DNA from: Hoeflea algicola
Lineage (GTDB): Bacteria > Pseudomonadota > Alphaproteobacteria > Rhizobiales > Rhizobiaceae
Reading direction: 5' to 3'
NCBI RefSeq assembly: GCF_026619415.1
Contig: NZ_JAOVZR010000001.1
Location: forward strand, 4,014,501 to 4,078,500
DNA length: 64,000 bases
Under the pieces are notes generated by a model. That model saw only the letters and a list, made by a program, of their open reading frames with translations, was not told the origin of the DNA and made no database searches. Numbering within the stretch: the stretch's first letter is position 1; each line of letters opens with the position of its first letter. Shown piece after piece: positions 8,437 through 17,117 of the stretch. The position numbers were made by a program, and so were the translations under genes.

Positions 8437-9726
8437 ATGGATCGCATCAGGATCGTTGGCGGAAACCCGCTCAATGGCGTCATTCCGATTTCCGGCGCCA
8501 AGAACGCAGCCTTGCCGCTGATGATTGCCTCGCTGTTGACCGATGACACGCTGACGTTGGAAAACCTGCCGCATCTGGCCGATGTTGAGCAGCTCCAGCG
8601 CATTCTCGGCAATCATGGCGTCGATATCGCCGTGGTCGGCAAGCGCGAGAATCAGGGCGGGGCCTATGCCCGCACGGTGCATTTCACCGCCCGCACCATT
8701 GTCGATACCACCGCACCCTATGAGCTGGTGTCGAAGATGCGCGCCAGTTTCTGGGTCATCGGCCCGCTTCTGGCCCGCATGGGCGAAGCCAAGGTCTCAT
8801 TGCCCGGCGGTTGCGCCATCGGCACACGGCCGGTGGACCTGTTCATTGACGGCCTCAGGCAGCTGGGCGCCGAGATCGAGATTGAAAGCGGTTATGTCAA
8901 CGCCCGCGCCCCCAAGGGGCTGATCGGAGCGCGCTACGTGTTTCCCAAGGTTTCCGTTGGCGCCACCCATGTGTTGTTGATGGCGGCAACTCTGGCCAAG
9001 GGCCAGACGATCATCGAGAACGCGGCGCGCGAGCCCGAAGTGGTCGATCTCGCCAACTGCCTCAACGCCATGGGCGCGAAGATTTCCGGCGCCGGCACCT
9101 CGACGCTGGTGATCGATGGCGTGGCATCGCTGTCGGGCGCGCGCCACCGGGTGCTGCCCGACCGAATCGAAACCGGCACCTACGCCATGGCCGTGGCGAT
9201 GACCGGCGGCGATGTGCTGCTCGAAAACACCTCGATGGATTTGCTCGAAAACGCGCTCCTGGCCGTGCGCCGCACCGGCGTCGAGATCACGCCCGAAGCG
9301 GGCGGCATCCGCGTTCGCCGCAATGGCGGGGATATCTTGCCGGTCGATGTGACAACCGATCCGTTTCCCGGTTTCCCGACCGATTTGCAGGCGCAGTTCA
9401 TGGCGCTGATGAGCCGTGCCAATGGCGTCTCGCACATCACCGAGACGATCTTCGAGAACCGTTTCATGCACGTGCAGGAACTGGCGCGGCTGGGAGCGAA
9501 GATCTCGCTGTCGGGCCAGACGGCGACGGTGACCGGGGTGCCGCAACTGCGCGGCGCGCCGGTGATGGCAACCGATCTGCGCGCTTCGGTCTCGCTGGTG
9601 ATTGCCGGCCTGGCAGCCGAAGGCGAGACAACCGTCAACCGGGTCTACCATCTTGATCGCGGTTTCGAGCGGCTGGAAGAGAAACTCACCAATTGCGGCG
9701 CCATCGTCGAACGCATCAGCAGCTGA
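8437..9726 (+). CDS. murA: UDP-N-acetylglucosamine 1-carboxyvinyltransferase
   Basis: This enzyme makes the first committed step of peptidoglycan synthesis, transferring enolpyruvate from PEP to UDP-GlcNAc in the cytoplasm. At 429 residues it is full length. [16 protein letters not shown] near residue 19 is the substrate-binding lysine/asparagine loop. [13 protein letters not shown] places the catalytic, fosfomycin-reactive Cys at about residue 126. [11 protein letters not shown] and [15 protein letters not shown] are typical C-terminal-half motifs. The start at ATG 8437 follows the family N-terminus MDRIRIVGG. It heads the run murA-DUF2948-hisD that is conserved in Rhizobiales. Confidence 0.98.
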   Translation: MDRIRIVGGNPLNGVIPISGAKNAALPLMIASLLTDDTLTLENLPHLADVEQLQRILGNHGVDIAVVGKRENQGGAYARTVHFTARTIVDTTAPYELVSKMRASFWVIGPLLARMGEAKVSLPGGCAIGTRPVDLFIDGLRQLGAEIEIESGYVNARAPKGLIGARYVFPKVSVGATHVLLMAATLAKGQTIIENAAREPEVVDLANCLNAMGAKISGAGTSTLVIDGVASLSGARHRVLPDRIETGTYAMAVAMTGGDVLLENTSMDLLENALLAVRRTGVEITPEAGGIRVRRNGGDILPVDVTTDPFPGFPTDLQAQFMALMSRANGVSHITETIFENRFMHVQELARLGAKISLSGQTATVTGVPQLRGAPVMATDLRASVSLVIAGLAAEGETTVNRVYHLDRGFERLEEKLTNCGAIVERISS

Positions 9727-9877
9727 CGCGTTTGGCAGAGGCGGGGCCGGGGAAATGCCACGCTCTCAACCATCGCCGCATTGCGCTTTGGCCTTGGCGC
9801 ACTTACCTTGCAGTGCAACAAGCGCTCGCACATGCTCCGGCGGGTGGCATCGCAAACCTGGAAAATCCGAGGAATTC

Positions 9878-10315
9878 ATGGACAGTCTGAAACTGATGGC
9901 GCTTGACGAAACCGATCTGGCCGTGATCTCCGCTTGCCTGCAGGACGCAGTATTCAAGACCGGCGACACCGCCTTTTTCGGCAAGGATCGCAGCTTCACC
10001 CTCGAGGCCAACCGCTTCGTCTGGGAAGAGGGGAAAACCAAGAAAACCTTTGAGCGCCGGCGTGCCGTGCTGGTGATCAAGCAGGTTGATGCGGTCAAGT
10101 CGCGCGGCGTTGATCTCAAAGACACCGACAAGGTGCATTCGCTGCTTGCGCTGCAGTTTCTGGCTGGCGAAGAAGCTCCGGCCGGTGTTATCGAACTGGT
10201 TCTGGCAGGCGACGCCACAATCCGGCTCGACGTCGCCTGCATCGAGGTGCAAATCGCCGATATCGGTGGCGGCTGGGAAACGAAATTCAAGCCGCGCCAT
10301 CCGGTCAGCGGTTAA
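9878..10315 (+). CDS. DUF2948 family protein
   Basis: A 145-residue protein of the DUF2948 family. Start ATG 9878 was chosen because the family begins MDSLKLMALDETDLAVISAC. The core has KDRSFTLEANRFVWEEGKTK and the C-terminal VACIEVQIADIGGGWET. Its role is unknown. It sits between murA and hisD in the order usual for Rhizobiales and is probably read with hisD (35-base gap). Confidence 0.88.
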   Translation: MDSLKLMALDETDLAVISACLQDAVFKTGDTAFFGKDRSFTLEANRFVWEEGKTKKTFERRRAVLVIKQVDAVKSRGVDLKDTDKVHSLLALQFLAGEEAPAGVIELVLAGDATIRLDVACIEVQIADIGGGWETKFKPRHPVSG

Positions 10316-10350
10316 AGCAGACACGTTGGTATGACAAAGGGGCAGGGGCA

Positions 10351-11667
10351 TTGGTACTGAGGCTTGATTACCGGCAATCGGATTTTGAATCCCGATTCGC
10401 AGCGTTCCTGACCACCAAGCGCGAGGTCTCCGAAGACGTCGAGACCGATGTGCGCGTCATCATCAACGAAGTGCGGGCGCGTGGCGATGCGGCCCTGCAT
10501 GATTTTTCCAAACGCTTTGACGGAATCGACACCCGCACCCTCGGACTGGCGGTCACTGCCGATGAAATCGAGGCAGCCTACCAGGCGGCCGATAAGGACG
10601 TGATCGCGGCGCTTGAACTGGCCCATGACCGAATCGCCAGCCATCATCGCCGACAAATGCCCGAGGATGACCGCTACACCGATGCGCTGGGCGTCGAGCT
10701 CGGCTCGCGCTGGACCGCGATCCAGGCCGTTGGTCTCTATGTGCCGGGCGGCACCGCCAGCTATCCGAGTTCGGTGTTGATGAATGCGGTGCCCGCCAAG
10801 GTGGCCGGCGTCGAGCGCATTGTCATGGTGGTGCCGGCGCGTGACGGCGCGCTCAACCCGGTGGTGCTCGCCGCCGCCCGCATCGCCGGCGTTAACGAGA
10901 TCTACCGGATCGGCGGCGCCCAGGCGATCGCAGCGCTTGCCTATGGCACCGAAACCATCCGTCCGGTGGCCAAGATTGTTGGCCCCGGCAACGCCTGGGT
11001 GGCCGCAGCCAAGCGGCAGGTGTTTGGCACTGTCGGCATCGACATGATCGCCGGTCCGTCCGAAGTGCTGGTGATGGCCGATTCTGACAACGATCCCGAC
11101 TGGATCGCCGCCGATCTGCTGGCTCAGGCCGAACACGATGTGGGTGCCCAGTCGATTCTGATGGCCTGCGACGCGGGCTTTGCCGATTCGGTCGTGGCCG
11201 CCGTCGAGCGGCAGCTTTCAACGCTCAGCCGCTCGGAGACGGCACGCCGCAGCTGGGCCGATTTCGGGGCCGTTATCCTGGTTCCCGACTGGCAGGCAGC
11301 GATCCCGCTGGCCGACCGGATAGCCGCCGAGCATCTCGAGATTGCCACCAGCGATGCCGAGGAATTGGCCGGGCGCATCCGCAATGCCGGCGCCATCTTC
11401 ATTGGCCGGCACACGCCCGAAGTGATCGGCGATTATGTCGGTGGGTCCAACCATGTCCTGCCGACGGCGCGTTCGGCGCGGTTTTCTTCGGGGCTTTCGG
11501 TGCTTGATTATGTCAAGCGCACCTCGATTCTCAGGCTTGGAGCCGAGCAGTTGCAGTCTCTCGGCCCGGCTGCCATAACATTGGCCCGGGCAGAAGGGCT
11601 CGACGCCCACGCACGGTCGGTGTCGATCAGGATGAACCGCTGGGATGGAGGCCGGGACCGGGAATGA
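10351..11667 (+). CDS. hisD: histidinol dehydrogenase
   Basis: Catalyses the last two oxidations of histidine synthesis, L-histidinol to L-histidine, with NAD and Zn2+. At 438 residues it is full length. Visible motifs are [20 protein letters not shown], the NAD-binding [41 protein letters not shown] (Gln and His zinc ligands), [11 protein letters not shown] and the C-terminal LDAHARSV His. The only in-frame start matching the family N-terminus VLRLDYRQ is TTG at 10351, so translation may be modest. The stop overlaps the UPF0262 start by 4 bases. Confidence 0.97.
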   Translation: MVLRLDYRQSDFESRFAAFLTTKREVSEDVETDVRVIINEVRARGDAALHDFSKRFDGIDTRTLGLAVTADEIEAAYQAADKDVIAALELAHDRIASHHRRQMPEDDRYTDALGVELGSRWTAIQAVGLYVPGGTASYPSSVLMNAVPAKVAGVERIVMVVPARDGALNPVVLAAARIAGVNEIYRIGGAQAIAALAYGTETIRPVAKIVGPGNAWVAAAKRQVFGTVGIDMIAGPSEVLVMADSDNDPDWIAADLLAQAEHDVGAQSILMACDAGFADSVVAAVERQLSTLSRSETARRSWADFGAVILVPDWQAAIPLADRIAAEHLEIATSDAEELAGRIRNAGAIFIGRHTPEVIGDYVGGSNHVLPTARSARFSSGLSVLDYVKRTSILRLGAEQLQSLGPAAITLARAEGLDAHARSVSIRMNRWDGGRDRE

Positions 11668-12140
11668 CGACGGCGGACACGCAACGGCTCTCTGACGTCG
11701 TTCTCGATGAGACCATCGGGCGTGCCACGCCGGATGTGGAGCATGAGCGTGCGGTCGCCATTTTCGATCTGATCGAGGAAAACAGTTTTGAGCCGGCTGG
11801 CCACAATGATGGGCCCTACAAGCTCAAACTGTCGCTGGTCGATGCCAAGCTGGTGTTTTCGATCTCTGATCAGAACGATGTCCCGATCGCCGCGCATATC
11901 CTCTCGCTGACGCCGTTCCGGCGCATCGTCAAGGATTACTTCATGATCTGCGAAAGCTATTACGAGGCGATCAGGTCCTCGTCGCCGAGCCAGATTGAGG
12001 CCATCGACATGGGCCGCCGCGGCATCCACAACGAGGGCTCGCAGACGCTGATGGATCGGCTGGATGGCAAGGTCTCTATGGATTTTGATACCGCGCGGCG
12101 GTTGTTCACGCTTGTCTGCGTGCTGCACTGGCGCGGATAG
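11664..12140 (+). CDS. UPF0262 family protein
   Basis: A 158-residue cytoplasmic protein of the UPF0262 family, restricted largely to alphaproteobacteria. Recognisable segments are [20 protein letters not shown] and [20 protein letters not shown], followed by [20 protein letters not shown]. The ATG overlaps the hisD stop (ATGA), indicating translational coupling, and the phosphatase gene follows 8 bases after its stop. Function unknown. Confidence 0.9.
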   Translation: MTTADTQRLSDVVLDETIGRATPDVEHERAVAIFDLIEENSFEPAGHNDGPYKLKLSLVDAKLVFSISDQNDVPIAAHILSLTPFRRIVKDYFMICESYYEAIRSSSPSQIEAIDMGRRGIHNEGSQTLMDRLDGKVSMDFDTARRLFTLVCVLHWRG

Positions 12141-12148
12141 AGGACACA

Positions 12149-12619
12149 ATGGCGGACCCCGCGCCTGCCCATGAGAAAACCACTCCTGGTGCGATTCTGT
12201 TCGTGTGCGGGATGAATTCCATCCGCTCGCCAATGGCCGAGGTCATCGCCCGCTCGATATTACCCGCTGGTACCTATATCACCTCCGCAGGTGTCCGCCC
12301 CGGTGAGCGCGATCCGTTTGTCGACAAGGTGCTCGACGAAATTGGCCTCGACCTCGGCGAGCGCCAGCCGCAGGCGCTTGACGAGCTTGCTGACGATTAT
12401 TTCGATGTAATTGTCACGCTGGCGCCGGAAGCCCACCACCGGGCGCTCGAAAGGACTGGTAGTACCGCCGTTGAGGTGATCTACTGGCCAACACCGGACC
12501 CGACTGTCGTTACCGGCACACGGGACCGCATTCTTGACGCCTACCGCGAGGTACGCGACATGCTCAGGCAGCGGATCGGCTCTGGCAAGGGTTGGTCACG
12601 CGAGCCGCTGGGCCCCTGA
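12149..12619 (+). CDS. low-molecular-weight protein-tyrosine-phosphatase-like protein
   Basis: A 156-residue cytoplasmic LMW-PTP/ArsC-like fold. The CX5R phosphate loop is at FVCGMNSIRSPMAE, about residues 22-28. The general-acid Asp is expected in the PTPDPTVV segment near residue 115, as in the family's DPW/DP loop. Arsenate reductases of this fold need extra cysteines after the loop; I see none, so a phosphatase role is more likely. It lies in the hisD operon context and 101 bases before infA. Confidence 0.85.
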   Translation: MADPAPAHEKTTPGAILFVCGMNSIRSPMAEVIARSILPAGTYITSAGVRPGERDPFVDKVLDEIGLDLGERQPQALDELADDYFDVIVTLAPEAHHRALERTGSTAVEVIYWPTPDPTVVTGTRDRILDAYREVRDMLRQRIGSGKGWSREPLGP

Positions 12620-12720
12620 ATCTATTTTGTTCACAAAGCGGTCGTCTTTGTGTAGGTTCCGACCAAAATTCGGGCCCGCGCATCATGTGCCCGCCCTTAA
12701 ACGAGAAAGACAGACACTGA

Positions 12721-12939
12721 ATGGCGAAAGAAGAAGTTCTTGAATTTCCGGGCGTGGTCACCGAACTGCTGCCGAACGCAACCTTCCGGGTAAAGCTTGA
12801 AAACGAGCATGAAATCATCGCTCACACTGCTGGCCGGATGCGCAAGAACCGCATCCGCGTGTTGGCAGGCGACAAGGTGCTCGTTGAAATGACACCCTAC
12901 GATCTGACGAAAGGCCGTATCACCTATCGCTTCAAATAA
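12721..12939 (+). CDS. infA: translation initiation factor IF-1
   Basis: A 72-residue OB-fold protein that binds the 30S A site during initiation. It is full length and canonical: [20 protein letters not shown], then [19 protein letters not shown] and the ending GRITYRFK. It is probably transcribed from its own promoter in the 12620-12720 gap. A stable hairpin overlaps its stop codon. Confidence 0.98.
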   Translation: MAKEEVLEFPGVVTELLPNATFRVKLENEHEIIAHTAGRMRKNRIRVLAGDKVLVEMTPYDLTKGRITYRFK

Positions 12940-12949
12940 GCGATAGGTG
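12921..12949 (+). terminator. hairpin overlapping the infA stop codon
   Basis: CACCTATCGC (12921-12930) and its perfect complement (12940-12949) flank a 9-base loop that contains the TAA of infA. There is no T-run afterwards. It may protect the infA message, attenuate read-through into maf, or end transcription Rho-dependently. Confidence 0.5.
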
Positions 12950-12961
12950 TGACGCCACCCC

Positions 12962-13582
12962 ATGGCCAGATCGCAAAAACTGATCCTCGCCTCCGGTTCG
13001 CCGCGCAGAGTTGAACTGCTCGGCCAGGCGGGCATCGTTCCCGACCGGCTGATGCCGATGGATCTCGACGAAACGCCGCATCGCAGTGAACATCCGCGCT
13101 CGCTCGCGCGGCGGCTTTCGCGTGAGAAGGCCGAGGCTGCGCTAACCCAGACCGGCAATGACCCGGCCTGGCGCGACGCTCATATTCTCGCCGCCGATAC
13201 TGTCGTCTCGGTTGGCCGCCGGGTGCTGCCCAAGGCCGAGCAGATAGATGAGGCGTCGAACGCGCTCTATCTGCTGTCGGGCCGCAACCATCGAGTCTTC
13301 ACCGGTATTTGCCTGGTTACCCCGGATCACAAGATCCGTCAGAAGATCATCGAAACCCGGGTGCGCTTCAAGCGGCTCTCGCAAGTCGAGATCGAAAGTT
13401 ATCTGGCTTCGGGCCAGTGGCGCGGTAAGGCCGGTGGCTATGCCATCCAGGGGCTTGCCGGCACGTTCGTGGTCAAGCTGGTCGGCTCCTACACCAATGT
13501 CGTGGGCCTGCCGCTGTACGAAACTGTCGGATTGCTGACCGGCGAAGGCTATGACGTGCATTTCAAATGGCTTGAGGGCTGA
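12962..13582 (+). CDS. maf: Maf-family nucleotide pyrophosphatase
   Basis: A 206-residue Maf/YhdE-type nucleoside triphosphate pyrophosphatase, hydrolysing dTTP/UTP or modified nucleotides to monophosphates. It has the N-terminal [16 protein letters not shown] loop, the metal/catalytic segment [18 protein letters not shown] and [16 protein letters not shown]. The start follows infA by 22 bases; yacG follows 4 bases after its stop, a common alphaproteobacterial pair. Confidence 0.95.
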   Translation: MARSQKLILASGSPRRVELLGQAGIVPDRLMPMDLDETPHRSEHPRSLARRLSREKAEAALTQTGNDPAWRDAHILAADTVVSVGRRVLPKAEQIDEASNALYLLSGRNHRVFTGICLVTPDHKIRQKIIETRVRFKRLSQVEIESYLASGQWRGKAGGYAIQGLAGTFVVKLVGSYTNVVGLPLYETVGLLTGEGYDVHFKWLEG

Positions 13583-13586
13583 GGCA

Positions 13587-13787
13587 ATGAACGACGCCAA
13601 GGTAACCCCACTGCGCAAGGCGCAACCCTGTCCGGAATGCGGACGACCGTCGACACGCGACAATTACCCGTTCTGCTCGGATCGCTGTCGCTCCGTCGAC
13701 CTCAACCGCTGGCTGGTCGGCGGTTACGCGATCCCGGTCACCGAGGTCGGAGAAAACCAGGACGAGGACCAGGACGACCGCGGCTGA
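13587..13787 (+). CDS. yacG: DNA gyrase inhibitor YacG
   Basis: A 66-residue zinc-ribbon protein. The four ligands are in CPECGRPSTRDNYPFCSDRC and are followed by the family's RSVDLNRWLVGGYAIP. In E. coli YacG binds GyrB and inhibits gyrase. The start at ATG 13587, 4 bases after the maf stop, gives the usual length; an in-frame upstream codon inside maf is less likely. The tail is acidic. Confidence 0.93.
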   Translation: MNDAKVTPLRKAQPCPECGRPSTRDNYPFCSDRCRSVDLNRWLVGGYAIPVTEVGENQDEDQDDRG

Positions 13788-13809
13788 GGCAGCCGCTGTG
13801 GCGCTTTTT
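13780..13809 (+). terminator. Rho-independent-like terminator after yacG
   Basis: GCGGCT (13780-13785), loop GAGGC, and AGCCGC (13791-13796) form a hairpin overlapping the yacG stop. A run of five T follows at 13805-13809 after an 8-base spacer. The stem is good but the spacing to the T-run is longer than ideal. Confidence 0.5.
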
Positions 13810-14161
13810 CGTGAATCGCTGCTTGGGTGTGCTTTTTGGGCTCCGTGCCGGGCCTTGTGCCTCAGCGCTGACGACTGCGAGAGACCGGTGCGTCGGGTAT
13901 CGATATTACGAGCCCGGTATTACTCGAAGCGGTGCTTCACCGGTCACTAAGTGGGCCTCGTCGCATCGTTCCGCCGCCAAAATAGATGGACGCCGCAAGC
14001 CCGGGGCGAAGCCGTTGTGGGATTTCTTTGCCGGACAGGGAAAAAGCCGAAAAGGGTGCTGGACAGGGGCTTTCAAGATGCTATAACGCGCTCGCTTCCG
14101 GCATGGAAATTATGCTCCCGCCGGCAAGCTCCTGAAACCGCTCTGACGCGGTCAGGATGTT
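13810..14161. other. intergenic region upstream of tRNA-Phe
   Basis: No gene is supported. It ends at the tRNA-Phe gene and should carry its promoter. The ORFs here are Arg/Cys-rich shadows without ribosome-binding sites. Confidence 0.5.
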
Positions 14162-14237
14162 GCCCGGATAGCTCAGTTGGTAGAGCAGCGGATTGAAAAT
14201 CCGCGTGTCGGTGGTTCAAATCCGCCTCCGGGCACCA
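14162..14237 (+). tRNA. tRNA-Phe (GAA), integration target
   Basis: A complete 76-base tRNA with encoded CCA. The acceptor stem is GCCCGGA/TCCGGGC, D-arm GCTC-AGTTGGTAGA-GC, anticodon loop TTGAAAA giving GAA, and T-loop TTCAAAT. Its 3' half from 14188 is the left attachment core of the mobile element that follows, so element integration restored an intact gene. Confidence 0.98.
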
Positions 14238-14239
14238 CT
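14188..14239 (+). repeat. attL core (52-bp direct repeat)
   Basis: The 52 bases from the anticodon stem of tRNA-Phe through CCA plus CT are repeated without mismatch at 32028-32079. The bases just outside differ (A against T on the left, T against A on the right), which fixes the core length. Confidence 0.97.
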
Positions 14240-14298
14240 TCTAATTCCTTGATATTTATCAAGATTTGGTCCTTTCTTTCTTCTCCATGAATTCAAGT

Positions 14299-14328
14299 TC
14301 TAGACACACTGTCATGCGTTTCTAGACA
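14299..14328. repeat. left pair of TCTAGACA arm-type repeats
   Basis: TCTAGACA occurs at 14299-14306 and 14321-14328 in the same orientation; the second overlaps the integrase stop codon. Two further copies in the same orientation are at 31939-31946 and 31980-31987, inside the other end. Paired copies at both ends of an integrating element are what arm-type binding sites for integrase or its directionality factor would look like. Confidence 0.6.
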
Positions 14329-15386
14329 TCCTTTGTTTTCCGTCTGTTCACTTCGGCGTCAAGATCGGCGATTGTCTCGGCCATCCTCTTCGACATGTCG
14401 GCTCGCCTTGAATAGTGCTTCGCCATGGCTTCCGTCTTCTGACCAAGCATTTCTGCAATGATCGAGTGGTCCTTGCCCATCTCCCTGAGGATCGTCGCCA
14501 CGGTATGCCTCAGGCCCTTCAGGGTGAGGCCTGGTTGCACTTTGTCTGCTGCCTCTAGCTTCTGCTTAACTGGCCGCCATGACGCTCTGAACCCCGATAC
14601 AGTCCACGGCTTGCCGTAGCTGTTCGCGCACAATGTAAGTGTCGTCGTGGAGTGCTCCGGTTCGGCATCTAGCGCCTCAATGACGGGCTTAGGTAATGGA
14701 ACCCACACAGGAACGCCCGTCTTGCCTCGCCGAGTATCAAGTCGTCCGTGAGATACGGCGGTCCGTGGCAACTGGAGGGCATCCTGCGGATCAAGGCCGC
14801 AGAACATCATCAACGCTATCGGAAGTCGCATATGGTTCGGAATAACGGCAATCACCGCATCCCGTTCAAAATCCATCCAAGGGCGGTTTGCTTCCGGTGC
14901 GTCGGTAGCCCTTCGAACGCGCTTCACCTTGCCGACCGGATTATCGGTCATCATCTCCTGCTCTATAGCGTGCTCGAATAGGATTGATAGAACCGTCAAG
15001 GTGTAGTTGGCAAATTTCCGTTTCCTCTTCTCGAATGTCTTATCGCGCAAACGGGCAACCCATCCCTGCGTCAATTCAGACAAGGGTGACGGCCCTAGCG
15101 GCTTTAGGTATTCCAGTATCTTCTGATAGTCAGATTTGGTTCTGGTCTTGAGCGATTGAAAGCCAGCCGATCGGCGATACGATTCAATAAGGGCGGCAAG
15201 CGTTCCGGCCCTGGCCTTCTGCCCATTCGTCTCGGCATCAATCGCGGCCAGTTCGGCGAAGAATTCGGGTGTTCCGAATTCGGACTGAAGCCTCCGCCCT
15301 GATTTTCGGTGATAGGCGTACCACTTGCCCGTCTTCGGTTCGAAGTACCTCTTCAGCCCTTTAACCCGAACCACCGTGCCGGTCAT
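14322..15386 (-). CDS. int: tyrosine-recombinase integrase
   Basis: A 354-residue phage-type integrase catalysing recombination at tRNA-Phe. Residues about 50-150 form the SAM-like core-binding domain, and the catalytic domain follows. I see the beta-hairpin Lys (RRGKTGVPVWVPL), LKGLRHTVATILREMG with the second Arg, and MLGQKTEAMAKHYSR with the nucleophilic Tyr. At the usual first-Arg position the text is FCGLDPQDALQL, and the HxxR His is Lys, so the active site is unusual or shifted. Start ATG 15386 overlaps the upstream stop by 4 bases; a longer reading from 15443 is less likely. Confidence 0.93.
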   Translation of the reverse strand: MTGTVVRVKGLKRYFEPKTGKWYAYHRKSGRRLQSEFGTPEFFAELAAIDAETNGQKARAGTLAALIESYRRSAGFQSLKTRTKSDYQKILEYLKPLGPSPLSELTQGWVARLRDKTFEKRKRKFANYTLTVLSILFEHAIEQEMMTDNPVGKVKRVRRATDAPEANRPWMDFERDAVIAVIPNHMRLPIALMMFCGLDPQDALQLPRTAVSHGRLDTRRGKTGVPVWVPLPKPVIEALDAEPEHSTTTLTLCANSYGKPWTVSGFRASWRPVKQKLEAADKVQPGLTLKGLRHTVATILREMGKDHSIIAEMLGQKTEAMAKHYSRRADMSKRMAETIADLDAEVNRRKTKDV

Positions 15387-15625
15387 AGCGAATCCAGAAG
15401 CAAGTCGGCTGTACGATAAGTAGCAGCGTCTCCGCGAAGACAATCGATCCAGTCGTCAATTTCCCGAACGTCGTAACGCTCCATTCTGGCGCCGACGCCT
15501 AGCGCAATTGATCGAACCGGGCAGACTGAGCCAAAGGTTGGCGCACTCATGCCGCAATAGCGAGCCGCCTGCGACTTCGTGAGAAGCCGCAGGGGAATGT
15601 TGTCATTTGCGGGAGCCGGGCGCAC
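15383..15625 (-). CDS. AlpA/excisionase-like DNA-binding protein
   Basis: An 80-residue small protein with a MerR/AlpA-like winged helix-turn-helix: LLTKSQAARYCGMSAPTFGS, then a basic wing and RYDVREIDDWIDCLRG, which is the typical end of such domains. It directly precedes int with a 4-base overlap and follows the metalloprotease gene with a shared base. In PICIs AlpA-type proteins activate int expression or excision; either role fits. The ending DLLLDSL is short and acidic. Confidence 0.8.
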   Translation of the reverse strand: MRPAPANDNIPLRLLTKSQAARYCGMSAPTFGSVCPVRSIALGVGARMERYDVREIDDWIDCLRGDAATYRTADLLLDSL

Positions 15626-16206
15626 TAATTCATCTTTCCAGTTGATTCAGCGGCTACCCGCCGGCCGACGGCTGCAAAAGCTATCTGATTTCTTATGTCG
15701 TGCTGTGCTAACGGAACATAACCTTTCTTCGGAATGATCCTTTTCGCAATATCCGCAACTTCCGAAGCGTCTAAGCGACCCTTGGCAAATAGCGCGCCGG
15801 CTACCACCGATATGGTGGCCTGTATGTCATCGCGACCAATCATATCCTTTACAGCCCATGTTACGGGATGAGTTTCGGCGCAATATGAATCTGGTCCACC
15901 TTTAAAGTCCGCTAAGCCTTCATAGTCGCTTTGAGACCAAAGTGACGCCTCGAAGTGAGGCTTACCTATCAAGTTGTAGTAGAATGATTCCGCAAGCGGT
16001 CCGGCTGCACTCACATGCGCATCTCGGTTTATAGTGCGCGTCTTCGCTGCTTTGCTACCGAAATTTTGTTCGTTATAGACTATCTCACCCTTCTTGCAGC
16101 CATCTTCCATGACTTGAACGTAGGAAAAGCGCACAGCATAGAACCAAGCAGCTACTGCATGCCCTGCTTCATGGTAGGCAGCGGCCATCATTTCCTTTTT
16201 GTCCAT
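15625..16206 (-). CDS. stand-alone M41-like zinc metalloprotease
   Basis: A 193-residue protein beginning MDKKEMMAAAYHEAGHAVAA. The HEAGH motif (residues 12-16) and flanks match the peptidase M41 domain of FtsH, with the GPLAE segment (residues about 69-73) also typical. There is no AAA+ ATPase or membrane segment, so it is a protease domain alone and cytosolic. ATG 16206 has an AGGAGAATG-like site upstream. It sits between the structured interval and the AlpA-like gene. A role in destroying a regulator, for example repressor or host factor during induction, is inference; it could also be inactive or regulatory. Confidence 0.75.
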   Translation of the reverse strand: MDKKEMMAAAYHEAGHAVAAWFYAVRFSYVQVMEDGCKKGEIVYNEQNFGSKAAKTRTINRDAHVSAAGPLAESFYYNLIGKPHFEASLWSQSDYEGLADFKGGPDSYCAETHPVTWAVKDMIGRDDIQATISVVAGALFAKGRLDASEVADIAKRIIPKKGYVPLAQHDIRNQIAFAAVGRRVAAESTGKMN

Positions 16207-16545
16207 TTCACATTCTCCTCATTGCTCGCGGCCGTAACGGCGCGCGTGTTCGTTGTCCGTGAACTCACCATGAGCGCACGGATTCTCAATGCCTGCAGAG
16301 CAGGTTCAACGTTGCGTTGGGAGTCTCGCGAAATGGGTTACGAGCGAGACGCGGCCCAATGGGCCCTCGGCCTTAAAGCCAACGCTACACATGCACATCT
16401 GACGTCAAAAGTCAAGCTATTTCTGGATGGCCCGCCCCGCTTCCCGGTAAAGGCAGCGAGGCGGTCGTGGTCGTCTCCCGTGGTGTGAGCATCGGTTGGT
16501 AGCCAATGCTCAGATTTGAACCCTCCGCGTGTGGTGAACAGAGGG

Positions 16546-16599
16546 GAGCGCCAAACATGGCGCTCTGGTGTTGCGGTATGCTCGAGCCGCCGCAACACC
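16546..16599. ncRNA. two tandem perfect hairpins, candidate structured RNA
   Basis: Hairpin 1: GAGCGCCA (16546-16553), loop AACA, TGGCGCTC (16558-16565). Hairpin 2 starts two bases later: GGTGTTGCGG (16567-16576), 13-base loop, CCGCAACACC (16590-16599). Neither is followed by a T-run on the minus strand. They may be part of an RNA, a processing signal or a protein-binding site. Confidence 0.4.
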
Positions 16600-16704
16600 G
16601 GTGTTCGTCAGGCCGCGTGTGGCGGCAAGCAGAAATATTCAATACCGTGCGAGGCCAGCCCCGCTGGTGTCGGCGCGGGTGGCGAGGCCCACCGCGCCGT
16701 GTTT

Positions 16705-16782
16705 TGGAGCCCCTGACGCGATTCGAACGCGCATGATCCAGTTACGGCCAGAAGGGTAGAAATCCTCCGCCGGTACAGGGGC
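16705..16782 (-). other. degenerate tRNA-like structure
   Basis: On the minus strand GCCCCTG (16776-16782) pairs perfectly over 7 bases with CAGGGGC near 16709-16715. It is preceded by a T-arm (GCGCG-TTCGAAT-CGCGT) and followed by TCCA, exactly as in a tRNA 3' end. The middle does not fold as a normal D-arm plus anticodon arm: it forms one long hairpin (CGGC-GGAGG, loop ATTTCTAC, CCTTC-TG-GCCG). It is therefore a tRNA relic or a tRNA mimic, not a standard tRNA gene. Confidence 0.5.
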
Positions 16783-16793
16783 AAACTCATAAA

Positions 16794-17117
16794 TTAGGAA
16801 ACGGCCAATCCAAATTCGTCACGGGCAAGCACCTCAGCTTCGGCGGCGCAGATGGCGAGGCCGTCAATCAACCCGACATCAAATGAGTCATCGCATCGAT
16901 TGGTCTCCGCGATCATTCGAACCTTAGCGGATAGCTCAACCATTCCCGTTGCCTGCCGGTTCATAACCATCTCCGCCAACGTGAAGCGGGCGCTCGTCAA
17001 TTGGCCCATAATCTCGTCTGGCATTGGCTGAAAATCGTGCCGCAAGCTTTCGATTGCTATGACCAGATCGGCCATTTTCTTGATATCCAGGTCGGCGTCA
17101 ATTGCGGTGTGCGTCAT
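16794..17117 (-). CDS. small acidic hypothetical protein of the element's early region
   Basis: A 107-residue protein. Start ATG 17117 (MTHTAIDADLDIKKMADLVI) was chosen over upstream codons because a GGAGC-like site precedes it (AAGGAGCAACGGACATG) and because the upstream stretch is the divergent promoter region. It is predicted all-helical with two heptad-like helices and no recognised domain. It is the first gene leftward of the regulatory region, the position of an early or excision-control gene. Confidence 0.65.
   Translation of the reverse strand: MTHTAIDADLDIKKMADLVIAIESLRHDFQPMPDEIMGQLTSARFTLAEMVMNRQATGMVELSAKVRMIAETNRCDDSFDVGLIDGLAICAAEAEVLARDEFGLAVS

Larger units (their letters stand above)
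16207..16793. other. structured non-coding interval
   Basis: No ORF here has a convincing protein character. The interval instead holds two adjacent perfect hairpins (16546-16565 and 16567-16599) and a tRNA-like structure (16705-16782, minus strand). It separates the 107-residue gene from the metalloprotease gene on the same strand. Confidence 0.55.

Noticed and set aside
16338..16598. Minus-strand 86-residue ORF in the structured interval
   Set aside because: Covers two perfect hairpins and shows no family features; more likely non-coding DNA.
16705..16782. Standard tRNA gene
   Set aside because: Acceptor stem and T-arm are good but no D-arm or normal anticodon arm can be drawn, so it is reported only as tRNA-like.
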